Source: DAIODI01 sp046349255 (GTDB taxonomy: Bacteria > Pseudomonadota > Alphaproteobacteria > Rhizobiales > Aestuariivirgaceae). Taken from it: a stretch of DNA of 64,000 nucleotides. The notes beneath the pieces were generated by a model that had not been told where the DNA came from, did not search any database, and saw nothing but the letters and a program-made list of their open reading frames with translations. Below, one piece after another: positions 62,380-64,000 of this stretch. Position numbers and translations under genes: made by a program. How positions within the stretch are numbered: position 1 is the first letter of the stretch; each line of letters starts with the position of its first letter. Location: positions 1 to 64,000 of the forward strand of contig JAXMCR010000002.1 of assembly GCA_046349255.1 (NCBI GenBank). Reading direction: 5' to 3'.

Positions 62380-63906
62380 ATGAAGATCCGCGCACAAATC
62401 GCGATGGTCCTGAACCTCGACAAGTGCATCGGCTGCCACACGTGCTCCGTCACCTGCAAGAACGTGTGGACCAACCGAGAGGGCATGGAATACGCCTGGT
62501 TCAACAACGTCGAGACGAAGCCCGGCGTCGGCTACCCGAAGGACTGGGAGAACCAGTCGAAGTGGAAGGGCGGCTTCCGGCGAAAGGCGAACGGCGCGCT
62601 CGAACCGCGCATCGGCGGCAAGTGGCGGGTGCTCGCCAAGATCTTTGCGAACCCCGACCTCCCCGAGATCGACGACTACTACGAGCCCTTCACCTTCGAT
62701 TACGAACACCTCCAGAACGCCCCGGAATCACAGGCATTCCCAACGGCGCGACCGCGCTCGCTCATCACAGGCGAGCGCATGGAGAAGATCAACTGGGGCC
62801 CGAACTGGGAGGAAATTCTGGGCGGGGAGTTTTCCAAGCGCTGCGCCGACCAGAATTTCGAGGGCGTGCAGAAGGAGATCTACGGTCAGTTCGAAAACAC
62901 CTTCATGATGTACCTGCCGCGCCTGTGTGAGCACTGCCTCAACCCGGCGTGCGTCGCGGCCTGCCCCTCGGGTGCAATCTACAAGCGCGAGGAGGACGGC
63001 ATCGTCCTCATCGACCAGGACAAGTGCCGTGGCTGGCGCATGTGCGTCTCGGCGTGCCCGTACAAGAAGATCTACTTCAACTGGTCGAGTGGCAAGTCCG
63101 AGAAGTGCATCTTCTGCTATCCGCGCATCGAGGCAGGCCAGCCGACGGTTTGCTCGGAAACCTGCGTCGGACGCATCCGGTATCTCGGCGTGCTGCTCTA
63201 CGACGCCGACCGGATCGAGGAAGCTGCAAGCGCGAAGAGCGAACAGGACCTCTACGAGGCGCAGCTGAAGATCTTCCTCGACCCGCACGATCCCGTGGTT
63301 GCGGAGCTTGCCCGCGCCGACGGCATCGCGGACTCCTGGATCGAGGCGGCGAAGCGTTCGCCGGTGTGGAAGATGGCGATGGAGTGGAAGGTCGCGTTCC
63401 CGCTCCATCCCGAGTACCGCACGCTGCCGATGGTCTGGTATGTGCCGCCACTATCGCCGATCACGGCCGCGGCCGAGGCCGGCAAGATGGGCGTCGACGG
63501 CGGCATGCCGGATGTCCGGTCGCTGCGTATCCCATTGAAATACCTCGCAAACCTGTTGACGGCGGGCGACGAGGCGCCAGTCGCCTCGGCGCTCGAACGG
63601 ATGCTCGCCATGCGCGCCTACATGCGGGCGAAGACGGTCGATGGCGTGATCGACGAGGCGGTGGCGCGGCGTGTCGGCCTCACGCCGCAACAGATCGAGG
63701 AGATGTACCACGTGATGGCGATCGCCAACTACGAGGACCGCTTCGTGATCCCGACATCGCACCGGGAGGCGACGCAGGATGCCTACGAGCTGCGCGGCGA
63801 GTGCGGCTTCTCGTTCGGCGACGGCTGCCTGCCGTCCGATCGCGAGGTGAATCTCTTCGGCGGCATGAAGGTGAAGAACGGCAAGCCGAAGATGGGAGCA
63901 TACTGA
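62380..63906 (+). CDS. narH: respiratory nitrate reductase beta subunit
   Basis: A 508-residue iron-sulfur subunit passing electrons from NarI to NarG. Four clusters are visible: CIGCHTCSVTCKNVW, CEHCLNPACVAACPSGAIYK, CRGWRMCVSACPYKKIYFNW (Trp in place of a Cys, giving the 3Fe-4S centre) and KCIFCYPRIEAGQPTVCSET. AAGGAGG lies about 11 bases before the ATG at 62380, 16 bases after narG. Its TGA overlaps the narJ ATG by one base. Confidence 0.96.
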   Translation: MKIRAQIAMVLNLDKCIGCHTCSVTCKNVWTNREGMEYAWFNNVETKPGVGYPKDWENQSKWKGGFRRKANGALEPRIGGKWRVLAKIFANPDLPEIDDYYEPFTFDYEHLQNAPESQAFPTARPRSLITGERMEKINWGPNWEEILGGEFSKRCADQNFEGVQKEIYGQFENTFMMYLPRLCEHCLNPACVAACPSGAIYKREEDGIVLIDQDKCRGWRMCVSACPYKKIYFNWSSGKSEKCIFCYPRIEAGQPTVCSETCVGRIRYLGVLLYDADRIEEAASAKSEQDLYEAQLKIFLDPHDPVVAELARADGIADSWIEAAKRSPVWKMAMEWKVAFPLHPEYRTLPMVWYVPPLSPITAAAEAGKMGVDGGMPDVRSLRIPLKYLANLLTAGDEAPVASALERMLAMRAYMRAKTVDGVIDEAVARRVGLTPQQIEEMYHVMAIANYEDRFVIPTSHREATQDAYELRGECGFSFGDGCLPSDREVNLFGGMKVKNGKPKMGAY

Positions 63907-64000
63907 TGAAGACGCTGAAGGTGTTTTCGGCGCTGCTGACCTATCCGACTGCGGAGCTTCAGGCGGCGGCAGACGAGCTCGAAACCGTGCTGCGGGCGGA
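63906..64000 (+). CDS. narJ: nitrate reductase chaperone NarJ (cut by window end)
   Basis: The first 31 codons (MKTLKVFSALLTYPTAELQA and following) match the start of NarJ/TorD-type chaperones, which insert the molybdenum cofactor into NarG before membrane docking. The ATG shares its A with the narH stop (TGATG). The gene continues outside the window, presumably followed by narI. Confidence 0.85.
   Translation, partial: MKTLKVFSALLTYPTAELQAAADELETVLRA

Overview
The window reads as the chromosome of a GC-rich alphaproteobacterium, most likely of the Mesorhizobium/Chelativorans/Aquamicrobium kind (Hyphomicrobiales, Phyllobacteriaceae-like). This placement is inferred from gene content (PccR-type acyl-CoA regulator beside a propionyl-CoA carboxylase operon, lipoyl-domain LpdA, sulfolactate module, NarK1-NarK2 fusion, rhizobial-type IS3/IS66 elements). 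No rRNA or tRNA is present to settle it.

Layout. 1-2076: decayed insertion sequences (IS66 remnant plus a degenerate IS3 element). 2208-10290: propionate to succinyl-CoA operon on the minus strand (bioY-pccB-small ORF-pccA-mcm) with its divergent short-chain acyl-CoA regulator. 10431-14645: tail of a pyruvate dehydrogenase locus (lpdA, beheaded aceF) cut by an apparently intact IS3-family element. 14672-21352: M20 amidohydrolase and a complete dipeptide-type ABC importer. 21881-26198: sulfolactate module (comC, slcC, suyB, suyA) with divergent GntR/UTRA regulator. 26671-30213: a ProVWX-like ABC importer. Copies of a GTCTTATA operator lie before suyA, before the ProVWX-like genes and before the dipeptide-type SBP gene, so these three units may form one sulfonate regulon.

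30691-49233: accessory island. It starts with IS debris (IS3 orfA fragment; IS110 fused in frame to a coupling protein) and holds part of an IncI/Dot-Icm-like (MPF-I) conjugation system: DotL/TrbC, IcmT/TraK, DotB/TraJ, DotC/TraI, a lipoprotein in the DotD/TraH position, a peptidoglycan peptidase, an actin-like ATPase and a TraQ-like membrane protein. It also has VapBC, a tyrosine-recombinase-like protein, several unrecognised proteins and a ParA/small-adaptor partition operon. Directly before parA lies a 190-bp array of 19 exactly phased decamers each beginning GC. ATGCAAT-N6-ATTGCAY palindromes recur at two divergent promoter regions of the island. Core secretion genes (DotG, DotH, DotO, DotA) and a relaxase are not in the window, so the visible set is incomplete.

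49270-54877: a partial polar amino-acid ABC operon, an aldehyde dehydrogenase remnant, phage packaging/modification genes (TerL-like, ParB-methyltransferase, XRE regulator) and a serine recombinase relic. 54874-64000: respiratory nitrate reduction. A Crp/FNR-type regulator is divergent from narK(1-2 fusion)-narG-narH-narJ (cut by the window end), with FNR/DNR-type boxes between them.
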